Shown one piece after another: positions 8,216 through 17,826 of a DNA stretch of 64,000 nucleotides (the stretch's first letter is position 1; each line of letters opens with the position of its first letter). The DNA is from Candidatus Berkiella aquae (lineage in GTDB: Bacteria > Pseudomonadota > Gammaproteobacteria > Berkiellales > Berkiellaceae). The notes under the pieces are model-generated. The model made no database searches and was not told the origin of the DNA. It was given only the letters and a program-made list of their open reading frames with translations. Made by a program: the position numbers and the translations under genes. Location of the stretch: positions 3,100,001 to 3,164,000 of the forward strand of contig NZ_LKAJ02000001.1 of NCBI RefSeq assembly GCF_001431295.2, read 5' to 3'.

Positions 8216-8540
8216 ATAGAAAGTCCTTATTAAAGTCCTAAAAGAAAAACGAAACCGTTCTCTATCTCAGGGCGAAGCTTCCTGCTTACACTCACACCCA
8301 ATGCTTTTAACCTATGTCAAAAAATTAGCTCACAAATTATTAGTTTTTCAACTAATTGGAAATTGCTCTTTTGGATTTTGATTTTTTTCATGGCTAAAAT
8401 TTCGTTAGAAAATTTAATCAATTAAAAATAGCCTAGCATAGGAATAGCGGATGTACACAAGAAGGGAAAAGATAAGGAAAAAAGAATACAACAAGTTTAT
8501 TAACTTGCTATAAACAAAATTGGAAAGCGGTTTTAAATCG
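8216..8540. other. Intergenic stretch between MOMP and tRNA-Lys
   Basis: A 325-bp AT-rich non-coding stretch that should hold the MOMP promoter and leader on the minus strand. A TTGACA-like -35 element (complement of 8315-8320) is present but no good -10 hexamer lies at the right spacing, so no promoter is called. No gene or repeat was recognised. Confidence 0.4.
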
Positions 8541-8616
8541 TGGTGGGCCGTGATGGATTCGAACCATCGACCAATAGATTAAAAGTCTACTGCTCTACCG
8601 ACTGAGCTAACGGCCC
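8541..8616 (-). tRNA. tRNA-Lys (anticodon TTT)
   Basis: On the minus strand the 76-base sequence folds as a cloverleaf: acceptor arm GGGCCGT/ACGGCCC, D arm with TTAGCTCAGTCGGTAGAGC, anticodon loop CTTTTAA giving anticodon TTT, T arm GGTTCGAATCC and an encoded CCA end at 8541-8543. It decodes AAA/AAG. In Pseudomonas aeruginosa a tRNA-Lys also lies downstream of the tol-pal-ybgF-queE-queC genes, and the same neighbourhood is seen here without queE and queC. Confidence 0.97.
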
Positions 8617-8677
8617 ATCGACTTAAGGGCAGTATCATACCGTAAAATTATAAAATAACAAGTTACTACGGATATTT

Positions 8678-8705
8678 AGGTCATGAGCAAGATAACTCAT
8701 GACCT
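8678..8705 (-). terminator. Hairpin after the Lys/Ala-rich membrane protein gene
   Basis: AGGTCATGAG (8678-8687) pairs with CTCATGACCT (8696-8705), a perfect 10-bp stem with an 8-base loop, 17 bases after the stop of the minus-strand gene. No U tract follows, so it may be a transcript-end hairpin and not a full terminator. Confidence 0.5.
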
Positions 8706-8721
8706 TCGTTGATGTTGATAA

Positions 8722-9540
8722 TTATCTACGATTTGCAGTTTTTCGTTTTGCAGGAGCTGCATTTTTCTCTGTTGTCGCGTTTTTGGCTGCTTCCGCTTTC
8801 TTGGCTTGTGCCGCATTTTGCTTTGTTTCTTGCGCTTTACGCTTATGCTGATTAAACGCGTGTGAAATGACTTTACCATGGCCTTTATCAGCAGCAGGTG
8901 CAGAAGCCGATTTTTTTGCATCAGACTTATTCGATGCGCCAGCCTTCTTCTTAGCCTGATCCTGCACTTGTACGGCAGCCTTTGTCGCCTTGGGCTTATT
9001 CTCTACTTCATTAGTAGGCTTTTTACCCTTAGGCTTGTTTTCCGCTTGATTGTCAGGAGCCTCATCATTGTCTGCCTCATTGGATTGTTTCTGCACCACC
9101 TTGGGCTCAAACAGATGTTGATTTAAGTATTGAAAAGCAAATTGGTAGGCCCACAGCGCAAGCGGTATACCGACAACAAAATAGACCGCATAAGGCGCCA
9201 TAAAAGCCGGCAAAATAGCCTGTGCTGCGGCTACCGGGATCCCTGGGGATGTACTCGTGCCGAAAATAAGAGCCCCAACAGGCTTTAATAAGACAGAATG
9301 ACTGAGCGCATAGAAGGTGGCGCCCATGAAATAAAGCCCCACAAACCCTAATGCCCACCCCATCATTCTGACAAACTTGCTATGGTGCCCTAACTGCGTC
9401 AGGAGCTTTTTACGATTTTCAGCATTCGCAGGTGCTGCTTCAGGGGTTGGTTCTTGGGACTCTTCTGATGTTGACTTCTCAACTGATTCCTCAGAAACAT
9501 CAGCGGATTGTTTGCGTTTTGTGTGGGGCTTCTTTGGCAT
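8722..9540 (-). CDS. Hypothetical membrane protein with Lys/Ala-rich tail
   Basis: A 272-residue protein of unknown function. Order of parts: a basic N-terminus (MPKKPHTKRKQ), an acidic Ser/Glu segment (about residues 12-40), hydrophobic segments near 65-85 and 115-145, then a long low-complexity tail of about 125 residues dominated by Lys, Ala, Asn and Gln (KKAGASNKSDAKKS, KRKTANRR). The tail resembles histone-H1-like or TolA-like low-complexity sequence and could bind nucleic acid or anionic surfaces; that is inference. The start at 9540 is chosen because AGGA lies eight bases upstream; an 11-residue longer version is possible. It occupies the place where queE/queC would sit in Pseudomonas. 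Confidence 0.6.
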   Translation of the reverse strand: MPKKPHTKRKQSADVSEESVEKSTSEESQEPTPEAAPANAENRKKLLTQLGHHSKFVRMMGWALGFVGLYFMGATFYALSHSVLLKPVGALIFGTSTSPGIPVAAAQAILPAFMAPYAVYFVVGIPLALWAYQFAFQYLNQHLFEPKVVQKQSNEADNDEAPDNQAENKPKGKKPTNEVENKPKATKAAVQVQDQAKKKAGASNKSDAKKSASAPAADKGHGKVISHAFNQHKRKAQETKQNAAQAKKAEAAKNATTEKNAAPAKRKTANRR

Positions 9541-9648
9541 AAATAGTCCTAATAACAAATAGATAGTCGACAAAATAACCTAACAGTCCGACAAAATACC
9601 CAAATAAAGTTAACTTGTCAACTAAAAAGAAAAGAAGGATGCAAATAC

Positions 9649-9760
9649 CCCCGTCTTCGTTCGCTGTTAGCGAACTACGCTGGGCAAGCCCGCACAAATC
9701 GAAACCTTTTTGCTCTAGGCTAGGTCCGTCTTCGCTCTGCAAGCTACGCCAGGAAAGCGC
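9649..9760. repeat. Two REP-like hairpin units
   Basis: Two tandem units upstream of the membrane protein gene: CCGTCTTCG...CGAACTACGC at about 9651-9680, with the hairpin TTCGCT-gtt-AGCGAA at 9660-9674, and CCGTCTTCGCT...AGCTACGCC at about 9726-9750. Both match the hairpin at 3726-3766. The flanking sequence is AT-rich and non-coding. Confidence 0.6.
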
Positions 9761-9790
9761 CAAGGGGTATTACAAATAACAAGGGAAAGA

Positions 9791-10624
9791 TTATAGATGG
9801 CCTTCTTGGCGCATCTTATCTAATCGAGAATCTGCCAATTGTGCCGAGGTGGTACCCGGATATTGGTTTTTGACTTGATTGAGCAATTCGTTCGAACGCT
9901 TCCATTGACCTTTGGCATATTCAACATAGCCAAGCTTTAAAAGTGAATCTGCGGCTTTAGGATGTTGGGGATGATTGCGGTAAACGCGATCAAAGGCTTC
10001 ATAGGCTAAATCTAACTCACCTTTCACTAAATAGATTTCACCCAGCCAATAATTAGCATTCGGTACATATTTGCCATTAGGGTAATGACTGACCAGAGAT
10101 TTAAATCCGGCCAATGCACCTTCGTAGTCTTTGTTTTGAATTAAACGATAAGCGCTTTGATAGGCCTTTTCCTCAGCTTGGACATTTTCTTCTGCAACTG
10201 GGGAAGCCTGAGCAGCTAAGTTGCTCTGCATGCTATCGGTGTTCGTGTCATTTTGACTCAAAGAAGCTGAGGAGACCCCGCTCACTTTAGCAGGGCCGCC
10301 TTCGCGTAGTCGTTGATCTAAATCCAGATAGAGTTTCTTCTGATGTTCTTGCATCTGTTGGAGCTGGTAACTTTGTTCTTCAACCTTACCTCGTAGCTCC
10401 TGCATTTCTTGTTGCAAGTATTCAATTTTTTTCAAGGTATCCAACGCAGCGCGCTGTTCTACCATGCGATTTCCTTGCGAAGTGGCATCATTGTCCCAAT
10501 TTGAATTAGAACGTGATTCCACTTCTGCACCAGGCCATGCTACCCCTATTGATGACAATAGGGTCAGCATGATTGCGGCAAGGCAAGAAATCCAGTTTAC
10601 TCTCAAACTGAAATTAGTTTTCAT
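9791..10624 (-). CDS. cpoB: Cell division coordinator CpoB (YbgF), Tol-Pal associated
   Basis: A 277-residue periplasmic protein that couples Tol-Pal function to peptidoglycan synthesis during division. A signal peptide (about residues 8-29) is followed by an N-terminal coiled coil (about 55-105, with EYLQQEMQELRGKVEEQ) that trimerises in the family, a Ser/Asn linker and three TPR units from about residue 160 (DYEGALAGFKSLVSHYPNGKYVPNANYWLGE pattern). The ATG at 10624 overlaps the end of pal by 11 bases and is preferred to a frame start five codons upstream. It is the last gene of the tolQRAB-pal-cpoB operon. Confidence 0.92.
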   Translation of the reverse strand: MKTNFSLRVNWISCLAAIMLTLLSSIGVAWPGAEVESRSNSNWDNDATSQGNRMVEQRAALDTLKKIEYLQQEMQELRGKVEEQSYQLQQMQEHQKKLYLDLDQRLREGGPAKVSGVSSASLSQNDTNTDSMQSNLAAQASPVAEENVQAEEKAYQSAYRLIQNKDYEGALAGFKSLVSHYPNGKYVPNANYWLGEIYLVKGELDLAYEAFDRVYRNHPQHPKAADSLLKLGYVEYAKGQWKRSNELLNQVKNQYPGTTSAQLADSRLDKMRQEGHL

Positions 10625-11120
10625 AAACAATAACAGCACGTCGGTTTAAGCGGTAAGCATCTTCGCTATGACCCATTGCTTCTGGCTTTTCTTTACCATA
10701 GCTAACGGTTGCGATTTGATGTGGCGCTACGCCTTGTGACATCAATGCATTGGCAATGGTACGCGCGCGTCTTTCGCCTAATGCAATGTTGTACTCGCGG
10801 CTACCATGTTCATCCGCATGCCCTTCAACGCGCACGTGGTGATTAGGATTGTTCTTTAAGAATTCTGCATGCGCGTAAACAGCTTCGTAATCCCCTTCGC
10901 TTACTTCTGAACGATCATAAGCAAAGTAGAATTTGCGTTTAGCGAGTAAATCGCGTTGCTCTGCGCTACCGGTAAAATCAGAACCGTCGCCGGCACCGTT
11001 GGTGCTTGCGCCATATTCTGAACCACCATTCGCGCCGTTTTTTGCATTATGGGAACAACCCACAATACCGACGCAAAGTGCAACACCTAGTACTAAGTGA
11101 CGCAATCCCCGAATTTCCAT
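10614..11120 (-). CDS. pal: Peptidoglycan-associated lipoprotein Pal
   Basis: A 168-residue outer membrane lipoprotein linking the outer membrane to peptidoglycan through its OmpA-like domain and interacting with TolB. The lipobox is IVGC at about residues 19-22, giving a lipidated Cys. After a Gly/Asn/Ser-rich linker comes the OmpA-like fold with its diaminopimelate-binding signature (VEGHADEHGSREYN followed by LGERRA) and YGKEKPEA near the C-terminus. The length is typical. The gene lies 48 bases after tolB and overlaps cpoB by 11 bases. Confidence 0.96.
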   Translation of the reverse strand: MEIRGLRHLVLGVALCVGIVGCSHNAKNGANGGSEYGASTNGAGDGSDFTGSAEQRDLLAKRKFYFAYDRSEVSEGDYEAVYAHAEFLKNNPNHHVRVEGHADEHGSREYNIALGERRARTIANALMSQGVAPHQIATVSYGKEKPEAMGHSEDAYRLNRRAVIVYEN

Positions 11121-11168
11121 GTTGGCTCCTTAACTAATTTTTATAAATTTGCAAACCGCTATTCTATC

Positions 11169-12653
11169 TCAAGATAGAAACGGTGACCAAGCTGGCTCTT
11201 GTACGCTACCTTCACGTGCTGGCAGACGTAATTGACCTCTACCATCTAGCGTGACTAAGCTTAAAATTTGACGATCGCCTTCTTGCGTGCCATAGAGTAC
11301 CATAGCGCCGTTAGGAGACAAGGTGGGTGATTCATCTAAAAACGCATGGGTTAGGACACTAACCTCTCCCGTGGCTAAATCCTGACTCGCAATATGGAAC
11401 TGACGCTGCCCTTCTTCACGATGCATCATCACTAAATATTTACCATCCGAAGTCAACATCGGACGCGCATTATAATTGCCAACGAAGGTCACGCGATTAA
11501 TTTTTCGCGTGGACATATCCATGCAATAAATTTGCGGTTTGCCACCACGATTTGATGTGAAATATAGCGAACGACCATCTTTTGACCAAGCAGGCTCGGT
11601 ATCAATCGAATAACCATCGGTAATTTGTGTAATATTTTGTGTATCCATATCCCATAAGAAAATCTTCGGACTACCTTCTTTGGATAACACCACCGCCAGT
11701 TGTCGGCCATTGGGTGACCAAGCCGGTGCGCCATTAATGCCTGGGAATTTTGATAATAAGCGACGTTTACCTGTTGCCACTTCAATGAGATAAATTTCAG
11801 CACGATTTTTTTCAAACGAAACAAAAGCAATTTGTCTGCCATCGGGTGACCATGAAGGCGACATAATCGGTTCTTTCGATTTGACTAATGCAACAGGGCC
11901 ATAACCATCCGCATCAGCCACTTCAAGACTATAATGTGAACCATCAAAAGCGCGCACCACCATCACATAAGCAATTCGCGTTGAAAAAGCACCGCGGATC
12001 CCAGTTAATTTTTCATAAATATCGTCACTAATGCGATGCGCTAATGCACGAAAATCTTTACGACTGATGCCATGGTAGGTTTTGCTGAGTAATACCGTGT
12101 TTTCTACTCGTGTTAATTCGCCATTGTTAAGCTGCCCTGACGCACCTGATTGTGCTTTGTAGACATCTAACAATTTAAAACTAACCGCAAATCGATCGCC
12201 TGCCTCTGGTTTAACCGTTCCTAACACCACGTTTTCAACACGAGCTTGCTGCCATAATCCCGCATCTAATTCTTGTTGCACATTGTTAACACGCGGTAAT
12301 TGCTCTGGGAAAAGCGGTTCAAAACGGCCACTCATTCTTAAATCATTACGAACCACACCAGCTAATTCTTCAAAAGCGGCGCCATAGCCTGAACGGCGTA
12401 AGGCGGTTTCTTCTGCGCTATTGGTTACTGCAATAGGCACACCCGCAACCATCCCTTGGTTGATTTCAATATTCAGGCGCGCATTGGCACCCCCAAACGA
12501 TATGCAGAGCAAAATGGCGAAAAATACTCGAATCAGTTTGAGCCTAGGCAAGGCGCCAAGTGAACGAATCAGAAGGAGTGTATACTTAATACATGACTTC
12601 TGTGAGTGAGCGTAGGCAACACAGCATAGGTTCAAAATGGTTCGAGTATTCAC
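11169..12653 (-). CDS. tolB: Tol-Pal protein TolB with repeat-derived N-terminal extension
   Basis: A 494-residue periplasmic protein: N-terminal TolB domain (from about residue 61, LNIEINQG) and a C-terminal six-bladed propeller with repeated [15 protein letters not shown] units, binding Pal and the TolA C-terminus. The native start appears to be GTG 12653, overlapping the tolA stop in GTGA with GGAGG five bases upstream. Codons 2-44 are read from palindromic repeat B (12523-12650); only then comes the hydrophobic signal core ([16 protein letters not shown]). Usual TolB precursors are about 430 residues, so about 40 residues are extra. A TTG at 12551 inside the element could instead give a normal signal peptide but has no clear Shine-Dalgarno. 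Confidence 0.92.
   Translation of the reverse strand: MNTRTILNLCCVAYAHSQKSCIKYTLLLIRSLGALPRLKLIRVFFAILLCISFGGANARLNIEINQGMVAGVPIAVTNSAEETALRRSGYGAAFEELAGVVRNDLRMSGRFEPLFPEQLPRVNNVQQELDAGLWQQARVENVVLGTVKPEAGDRFAVSFKLLDVYKAQSGASGQLNNGELTRVENTVLLSKTYHGISRKDFRALAHRISDDIYEKLTGIRGAFSTRIAYVMVVRAFDGSHYSLEVADADGYGPVALVKSKEPIMSPSWSPDGRQIAFVSFEKNRAEIYLIEVATGKRRLLSKFPGINGAPAWSPNGRQLAVVLSKEGSPKIFLWDMDTQNITQITDGYSIDTEPAWSKDGRSLYFTSNRGGKPQIYCMDMSTRKINRVTFVGNYNARPMLTSDGKYLVMMHREEGQRQFHIASQDLATGEVSVLTHAFLDESPTLSPNGAMVLYGTQEGDRQILSLVTLDGRGQLRLPAREGSVQEPAWSPFLS
12523..12650. repeat. Dispersed palindromic repeat, copy B, inside tolB reading frame
   Basis: A 128-bp element with perfect 10-bp terminal arms AATACTCGAA (12523-12532) and TTCGAGTATT (12641-12650), nested arms TTTGAGCCTA/TAGGTTCAAA (12537-12546 and 12627-12636), the internal GGCAAGGCG-CAAG box (12547-12560) and the central GGAGTGTATAC box (12575 onward). 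These are shared with copies A and D. No stop codon interrupts the tolB frame across it. Confidence 0.85.
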
Positions 12654-13519
12654 GCGCCCTCCGGACGAAATGTAAAGGTAAACTGTCTAAATTCACTCGC
12701 CAATGCAGGGTCGGTTGGCATCGGCAACGGAGAAGCTTTCTTAACCGCAATTTCAGCTGATCTATCAAATTCAACACTGCCACTTGATTGCACAATCGTC
12801 GCATCAATCACATCACCTGTTGGCATCAAACGTACTTCAATTTTGCAAGAGAGATTATTGAAATTTAATCCCAAGGGTTGACGCCAATGCTGATGTAATC
12901 GATTACGCAAAGCCAACATACATTTATCGATTTCTGCTTTATTGTTGCTTGCCGCTCTTTTGGCTTGCTCATCGGCCAAAGCTTGCTCTTTCTTACGAGC
13001 CGCTTCTTGCTGTTTGGCTAATTCTTGTGCTTTTTGCTCAACTATCGCTTTGTTCTTCGCCGCTAATTCTGCTTCTTCTTTTTGTTTTTGAATTTTCTTT
13101 AATTTTTCTTGTTCTGCTTTCACTTTTTCTTTTAATTCTTGCTCTTGCTTTTCTTTCGCAACGCGTTGTAGCTCAGCTTCTTTTTTAAGCTGCTCATTTT
13201 TCTTTTTAAGCTCAACTAATAGCTTCTCTTCTTTTTCACGCTTTTCTTTGGCTTCTTCTTCTTTGCGAATGAGCTCTTGCTTTTTAGCCTGCTCCTGCTG
13301 TTTTCTTTTAGCTTCGAGTTCAGCCAGCCTGTCGATTTCATCTTGCAAACTTTTCTTATTCACAACAACCGCATCGATGACTTCTTTATTTTCATCGGGT
13401 TGATTCATGGCAGGAAGATAGATGGTGTGTTCAAAACTAATAACCAGCAAAAGGATTAGCACAATATGCAAACCAACGGCTAACCCAAACGATATCTTTT
13501 GCGAACCACTTTTACGCAC
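12650..13519 (-). CDS. tolA: Tol-Pal system protein TolA
   Basis: A 289-residue inner membrane protein that links TolQ-TolR in the inner membrane to TolB-Pal. There is one transmembrane helix near residues 11-33 ([18 protein letters not shown]; the S-H-L-x22-S type helix that binds TolQR), a long Lys/Glu/Ala coiled-coil domain II (about 55-190) and a C-terminal domain III (about 195-289) of the TonB/TolA fold with the pattern [17 protein letters not shown]. The start is GTG at 13519 with AAGGG about eight bases upstream. The stop overlaps the tolB start in GTGA. Confidence 0.95.
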   Translation of the reverse strand: MRKSGSQKISFGLAVGLHIVLILLLVISFEHTIYLPAMNQPDENKEVIDAVVVNKKSLQDEIDRLAELEAKRKQQEQAKKQELIRKEEEAKEKREKEEKLLVELKKKNEQLKKEAELQRVAKEKQEQELKEKVKAEQEKLKKIQKQKEEAELAAKNKAIVEQKAQELAKQQEAARKKEQALADEQAKRAASNNKAEIDKCMLALRNRLHQHWRQPLGLNFNNLSCKIEVRLMPTGDVIDATIVQSSGSVEFDRSAEIAVKKASPLPMPTDPALASEFRQFTFTFRPEGA

Positions 13520-13524
13520 AATGA

Positions 13525-13956
13525 TTACCCTTTTTGATCATCTTGCGTCACTAAACCCACGCTGGGTGCACCGGCTTTTTGCAAAAGCACCATCGCGCCA
13601 ATCACTTTGCCATAATCAACTTGTTTATCCGCTTTAACCAAAATGCGACGTTTTGGATTTTTTTCCAAATCAGACATCACATGTGCGGTTAACGATTGAT
13701 GATCAATCACCGCAGAAGGACTTTCAGAAATATTAAGATAATAGCGTCCTTCCTTATCAACACTGACGACAATCGGTTCTTTTTCATTGCTTGGCAATGC
13801 TTTTGCACTTGCCTGAGGCAAATCAACTGAAACGCCTTGTTGCAATAATGGCGCCGTCACAATAAAAATGACCAATAAAACCAACATCACGTCGATGTAG
13901 GGCACAACATTAATTTCTGCAACTAATTTTTTCTTAGAATACTGCTTTCTCAGCAT
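13525..13956 (-). CDS. tolR: Tol-Pal system protein TolR (ExbD family)
   Basis: A 143-residue single-pass inner membrane protein forming the proton-driven motor with TolQ. The transmembrane helix (about residues 20-40) carries the essential aspartate in PYIDVMLVLLVIFIVTAP; a periplasmic domain follows. The N-terminus is short and basic (RKQYSKKK), as in the family. Five bases separate it from tolA and 11 from tolQ. Confidence 0.96.
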   Translation of the reverse strand: MLRKQYSKKKLVAEINVVPYIDVMLVLLVIFIVTAPLLQQGVSVDLPQASAKALPSNEKEPIVVSVDKEGRYYLNISESPSAVIDHQSLTAHVMSDLEKNPKRRILVKADKQVDYGKVIGAMVLLQKAGAPSVGLVTQDDQKG

Positions 13957-13967
13957 ATTCCACCCTT

Positions 13968-14687
13968 TTAATCTACTAATGCTTCTTTAGGTTGCGTTTC
14001 TGAGGTCTCTTGCCAAGATTGCGAGTGCAATCTGCGATTCAATGCTCCTGAAAATTCTTCTGCTAAGGTATCATAACCACGAATCATTTTTTGTGTATGT
14101 GCAGAGAAGCGGTTATAAGCAAATACTGCAGGAATCGCCGCAAATAATCCCAATGCGGTTGCCACCAATGCTTCGGAGATGCCCGGCGCTACCATCGCCA
14201 AGGTTGCTTGTTGCATGCTACCTAAGGCACGAAATGCCGTCATAATACCCCAGACAGTACCAAACAAGCCGATATAAACACTGATGGAGCCCACCGTTGC
14301 AAGAAAAGGTAAATGCTGTTCTAAAGATTCTTCTTCTCGCGCTAAAGCGACTCGCATTGCGCGCTCTGTCGCAACCATCACTGCTTCTTGACCAATCTCT
14401 TGTTTATACAGCCGAACAAATTCACGAAAACCCGCTCTCACGACCTCTTCAACGCCGTCATTGTTGATGCGACGTGCCAAATAATCGTAGAGGCGATTCA
14501 GATCGGTGGTTGTTTTGAATCGTTTTTGAAATGCATCAAACAATTTCTGAGCTTGGAAAAGCGCATAGCCTCGCTGGAATATGAGTGTCCAGGAAACGAT
14601 TGAAAGCCCTAATAGAATCAACATCACTATTTTTACCAATGCGCTGGCATCAGTAAATAAACTTAGTAATGATAAGTCAGTATTCAC
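13968..14687 (-). CDS. tolQ: Tol-Pal system protein TolQ (ExbB/MotA family)
   Basis: A 239-residue inner membrane protein, the stator-like channel of the Tol motor. Three hydrophobic segments are visible: about 15-35, 130-155 (HLPFLATVGSISVYIGLFGTVWGI) and 165-195 (ISEALVATALGLFAAIPAVFAYN), the family signatures. The start is GTG 14687 with GGGAG eight bases upstream. It is first in the tol operon; ybgC, which precedes tolQ in many gammaproteobacteria, is absent from the 220-bp gap to ruvB. Confidence 0.96.
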   Translation of the reverse strand: MNTDLSLLSLFTDASALVKIVMLILLGLSIVSWTLIFQRGYALFQAQKLFDAFQKRFKTTTDLNRLYDYLARRINNDGVEEVVRAGFREFVRLYKQEIGQEAVMVATERAMRVALAREEESLEQHLPFLATVGSISVYIGLFGTVWGIMTAFRALGSMQQATLAMVAPGISEALVATALGLFAAIPAVFAYNRFSAHTQKMIRGYDTLAEEFSGALNRRLHSQSWQETSETQPKEALVD

Positions 14688-14810
14688 GCTTTTAACTCCC
14701 TCAATACGGCCCTTTGGCCTTTAAAACCGATGTATCACCTGAAGATATCATAGTTTGCTTAGTCTAAAGATGAAAGTAACTTAACCTTTCCAAAGTGTCA
14801 CTATTCATCA

Positions 14811-14838
14811 AAAATGAACATTCCCCAAGGTTCATTTT
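14811..14838 (-). terminator. Intrinsic terminator of the ruvCAB transcript
   Basis: AAAATGAAC (14811-14819) pairs with GTTCATTTT (14830-14838); on the minus strand the stem ends in TTTTTG. It lies about 70 bases after the ruvB stop and would separate ruv from tol transcription. Confidence 0.6.
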
Positions 14839-14907
14839 GGATACTGAATAGATACTCCAAAATATCAATTCAAGCTACCAAACTCAAATATTTCTCAACA
14901 TGGGAAA

Positions 14908-15930
14908 TCAAGTTAACTCATTCTGTGGCACAGGCAATCCTAGATGCGTATAGGTTTTAGCCGTGAGCACCCGACCACGTGGCGTTCGAATCATAAAACC
15001 TTGCTGAATCAAATAAGGTTCAATCACATCTTCAATTGTATCTTTGGCTTCACCTATCGCGGCTGCCAAACTATCAATCCCCACGGGGCCACCATGAAAT
15101 TTATCGACTGCAACTTGCAGCAATTTTCTATCCAATACGTCAAAACCTTGTTCATCCACTTCTAATAATGCTAAGGCTTGCTTGGCTAATAATTCCGTGA
15201 TCTTACCTTGACCTTCGACTTCAGCCACATCCCGAACACGCCGCAATAATCGGTTTGCAATTCTGGGTGTACCACGCGAACGGCGCGCAATTTCATAAGC
15301 CCCTTCATCTGTCATCGTAATGCCCAAGACCTGCGCTGAGCGCAATACAATTTTTTTCAAATCAGCCGCATTATAAAATTCAAGTCGTTGCACAATCCCA
15401 AAGCGGTCACGCAGTGGTGACGTTAACATACCCGCTCTGGTTGTCGCGCCAATTAGCGTAAAGGGTGGCAGATCCAATTTGATAGAGCGAGCAGCAGGCC
15501 CTTCTCCTATCATGATATCAATTTGATAATCTTCCATCGCAGGATAAAGCACTTCTTCAATCACTGGGCTTAAGCGATGAATTTCATCAATAAACAAGAC
15601 ATCTTTAGGCTGTAAGTTCGTTAAAATAGCAGCTAAATCTCCAGGACGCTCAATAACAGGCCCTGAGGTTTGTTTAATATTAACATTCAATTCATTGGCA
15701 ATAATATTTGATAAGGTTGTTTTTCCTAAACCAGGTGGCCCAAATATCAATACATGATCCAATGCTTCCTGACGTCTTCTGGCTGCTTCAATAAAAATAT
15801 GAAGTTGTTCGCAAACCGCATCTTGGCCTGTGTAGTCCGCTAAAGTTTGAGGCCTTATCGCTATTTCATGACTAGGCTCTTGCCCACGCACACCTTGCGA
15901 CACAATCCGATCGGTTATTTGGCTACTCAT
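14908..15930 (-). CDS. ruvB: Holliday junction branch migration ATPase RuvB
   Basis: A 340-residue AAA+ motor that with RuvA drives branch migration. Walker A is GPPGLGKTT (about residues 65-73), Walker B is FIDEIHRL (about 115), sensor 1 is IGATTRAG, and the arginine-finger region is SPLRDRFG. The C-terminal winged helix ends with TPRGR. Length and motifs are typical. It overlaps ruvA by four bases (ATGA type). Confidence 0.98.
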   Translation of the reverse strand: MSSQITDRIVSQGVRGQEPSHEIAIRPQTLADYTGQDAVCEQLHIFIEAARRRQEALDHVLIFGPPGLGKTTLSNIIANELNVNIKQTSGPVIERPGDLAAILTNLQPKDVLFIDEIHRLSPVIEEVLYPAMEDYQIDIMIGEGPAARSIKLDLPPFTLIGATTRAGMLTSPLRDRFGIVQRLEFYNAADLKKIVLRSAQVLGITMTDEGAYEIARRSRGTPRIANRLLRRVRDVAEVEGQGKITELLAKQALALLEVDEQGFDVLDRKLLQVAVDKFHGGPVGIDSLAAAIGEAKDTIEDVIEPYLIQQGFMIRTPRGRVLTAKTYTHLGLPVPQNELT

Positions 15931-16532
15931 ACTTTAGCAAGTCCTTGTAAGGCTTCTCTTAAAATCGATTCACAATTTAACGATTTGTCTTCGACTCTCG
16001 CAACCGCTTTATTTGCCTCTTGGGGTTTATAACCCAATGCAATGAGCGCAGCGATTGCTTCTTGTTCAGGATCTTGCGCTTTCGATAATAACGCTGGCGA
16101 TAAATTCTTAGGTGGCGTAGATAATACCATTTTACCTAATCTATCTTTCATCTCAACAATAATGCGCTGTGCTGTTTTTGCACCAATACCAGGCAGCCTT
16201 TGTAAACGCCCCACTTCTTCACACGCCAAAATTTCTATCAATTCAGAAGGTGATAATCCAGACAAAATGGCTAAGGCAATTTTAGGTCCTACACCATTGG
16301 TTTTAATCAATTCTTGAAAAAGATAGCATTCATCATGCGTGGCAAAGCCATAAAGTAATTGCGCATCTTCTCGCACCACCATATGCGTTCGCAATACAGT
16401 CTCTTGCCCTATCTCCGGTAATACAAAAAAAGTGGATAACGGTGTCTGCACAATATAACCCACCCCATTGACATCAATGAGTAAAAAAGGGGGATTTTTT
16501 TCAATTATCTTACCGCGAAGTTGTCCTATCAT
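15927..16532 (-). CDS. ruvA: Holliday junction DNA helicase subunit RuvA
   Basis: A 201-residue junction-binding protein: an OB fold (MIGQLRGKI...DVNGVGY), helix-hairpin-helix repeats ([14 protein letters not shown] at about 75-90 and [16 protein letters not shown] at about 110-125) and a C-terminal domain III ([16 protein letters not shown]) that contacts RuvB. It overlaps ruvC by 23 bases and ruvB by four. Confidence 0.97.
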   Translation of the reverse strand: MIGQLRGKIIEKNPPFLLIDVNGVGYIVQTPLSTFFVLPEIGQETVLRTHMVVREDAQLLYGFATHDECYLFQELIKTNGVGPKIALAILSGLSPSELIEILACEEVGRLQRLPGIGAKTAQRIIVEMKDRLGKMVLSTPPKNLSPALLSKAQDPEQEAIAALIALGYKPQEANKAVARVEDKSLNCESILREALQGLAKV

Positions 16533-17070
16533 ATGATTCCCATGCTAAGCGATTACGACGATGAGTGCTTTTTCGACTGACTTTTTGCGCTGTTAAATCG
16601 GTATGCAAATGACAAAGTGCAACTGCTAGCGCATCAGATGCATCGACTTGTGGTTTTTGTTCTAGTGATAATAAAACTTGCACCATATGTTGGATTTGGC
16701 TTTTATCTGCAGCACCACTCCCTGTAATGGCTTGCTTGATTTGCCGAGGTGCATACTCATAAACCATTAAATTGGCTTGCATCACTGCCGCAATGGCAAC
16801 GCCTCTTGCTTGACCTAATTTCAACGCTGAGCGCACGTTTTTATTCACAAAGACTTGTTCAATTGCTATTTCCGTTGGCTGATAGGTTTGAACCAATGTT
16901 TGAATCTCGGCAAACAAACTGCCTAAACGCATAGATTCTTCAGGGGCAGTTAAGCGAATACACCCACCGAAAAGACATTGAGGTGCTTCTTTCTCATTTT
17001 TTTCAATGATCCCAACTCCCGTGATACGCGAGCCAGGATCAATACCAAGTATTCTTCTGGTTACAGGCAA
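16510..17070 (-). CDS. ruvC: Holliday junction resolvase RuvC
   Basis: A 186-residue endonuclease that resolves junctions bound by RuvAB. The catalytic acidic residues are visible: D in LGIDPGSRITG near the N-terminus, E in IEQVF near residue 70, and the pair in VDASDALAVALCH near residues 141-144. The C-terminus extends about 10 residues beyond the E. coli protein because its end overlaps ruvA. It is part of the nudB-yebC-ruvC-ruvA-ruvB operon. Confidence 0.96.
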   Translation of the reverse strand: MPVTRRILGIDPGSRITGVGIIEKNEKEAPQCLFGGCIRLTAPEESMRLGSLFAEIQTLVQTYQPTEIAIEQVFVNKNVRSALKLGQARGVAIAAVMQANLMVYEYAPRQIKQAITGSGAADKSQIQHMVQVLLSLEQKPQVDASDALAVALCHLHTDLTAQKVSRKSTHRRNRLAWESYDRTTSR

Positions 17071-17081
17071 AGATGCCTTCC

Positions 17082-17825
17082 TTATGCCAGTTGTGCGCCT
17101 ATTTCTTCAGGAATATCTGCATTGGAATAAACTTCTTGCACATCATCCAGATCTTCCAACATGTCAACCATCTTCATAAACTGCTGAGCATCTTCTAAAT
17201 TTAATTTCACAGACATTGAGGGCACCATGGTAATTTCACCTTCATCAGCCGTAAAACCTGCCGCTTTCATGGCATCTTGTACTTCTGCAAATAGGTCTGG
17301 GGAAGTATTGACGATATAGCTACCATCAGCTTGAGCAACAACATCGTCAGCGCCTGCTTCTATCGCGATTTCCATTAATTTGTCTTCATCAACCCCTTTT
17401 GCAAATACCAGCTGCCCCATTTTGGTGAAAAGGTATGCAACTGAACCATCGGTGCCTAAATTACCACCCATTTTGGTAAAAGCATGGCGAACCTCTGAAA
17501 CCGTTCGATTACGATTATCGGTTAAACAATCAACCATGATAGCAACCCCATTGGGGCCATATCCTTCATAGCGTATTTCTACTAAATCTTGGTTATCTTC
17601 ACCGCCCGCACCACGCTTAATCGCACGATCAATCGTATCACGTGTCATGTTATTGCTAAGCGCTTTAGCAATGGCTATTCGCAATCTGGGATTTGAATTA
17701 ACATCCGAACTTATTTTAGCAGAAACCGTAATTTCGCGGATGAGCTTTGTAAAGATTTTTCCACGCTTTGCATCTTGAGCACCTTTACGATGCTTAATAT
17801 TAGCCCATTTACTATGACCTGCCAT
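17082..17825 (-). CDS. yebC: YebC/PmpR family regulator or translation factor
   Basis: A 247-residue cytoplasmic protein of the YebC/TACO1 family (N-terminal [25 protein letters not shown], three-domain fold). Members have been described as DNA-binding regulators (PmpR of Pseudomonas) and as ribosome-associated factors that ease translation of difficult stretches such as polyproline. The ATG at 17825 is chosen because AGGGG lies about ten bases upstream; a second ATG nine bases earlier would leave almost no spacing. It starts two bases after the nudB stop. Confidence 0.95.
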   Translation of the reverse strand: MAGHSKWANIKHRKGAQDAKRGKIFTKLIREITVSAKISSDVNSNPRLRIAIAKALSNNMTRDTIDRAIKRGAGGEDNQDLVEIRYEGYGPNGVAIMVDCLTDNRNRTVSEVRHAFTKMGGNLGTDGSVAYLFTKMGQLVFAKGVDEDKLMEIAIEAGADDVVAQADGSYIVNTSPDLFAEVQDAMKAAGFTADEGEITMVPSMSVKLNLEDAQQFMKMVDMLEDLDDVQEVYSNADIPEEIGAQLA

Positions 17826-17826
17826 G

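Noticed and set aside
16510-16532. Frameshift in ruvC extending into ruvA
   Set aside because: A 23-base overlap with intact motifs in both proteins; ordinary overlap and not a frameshift.
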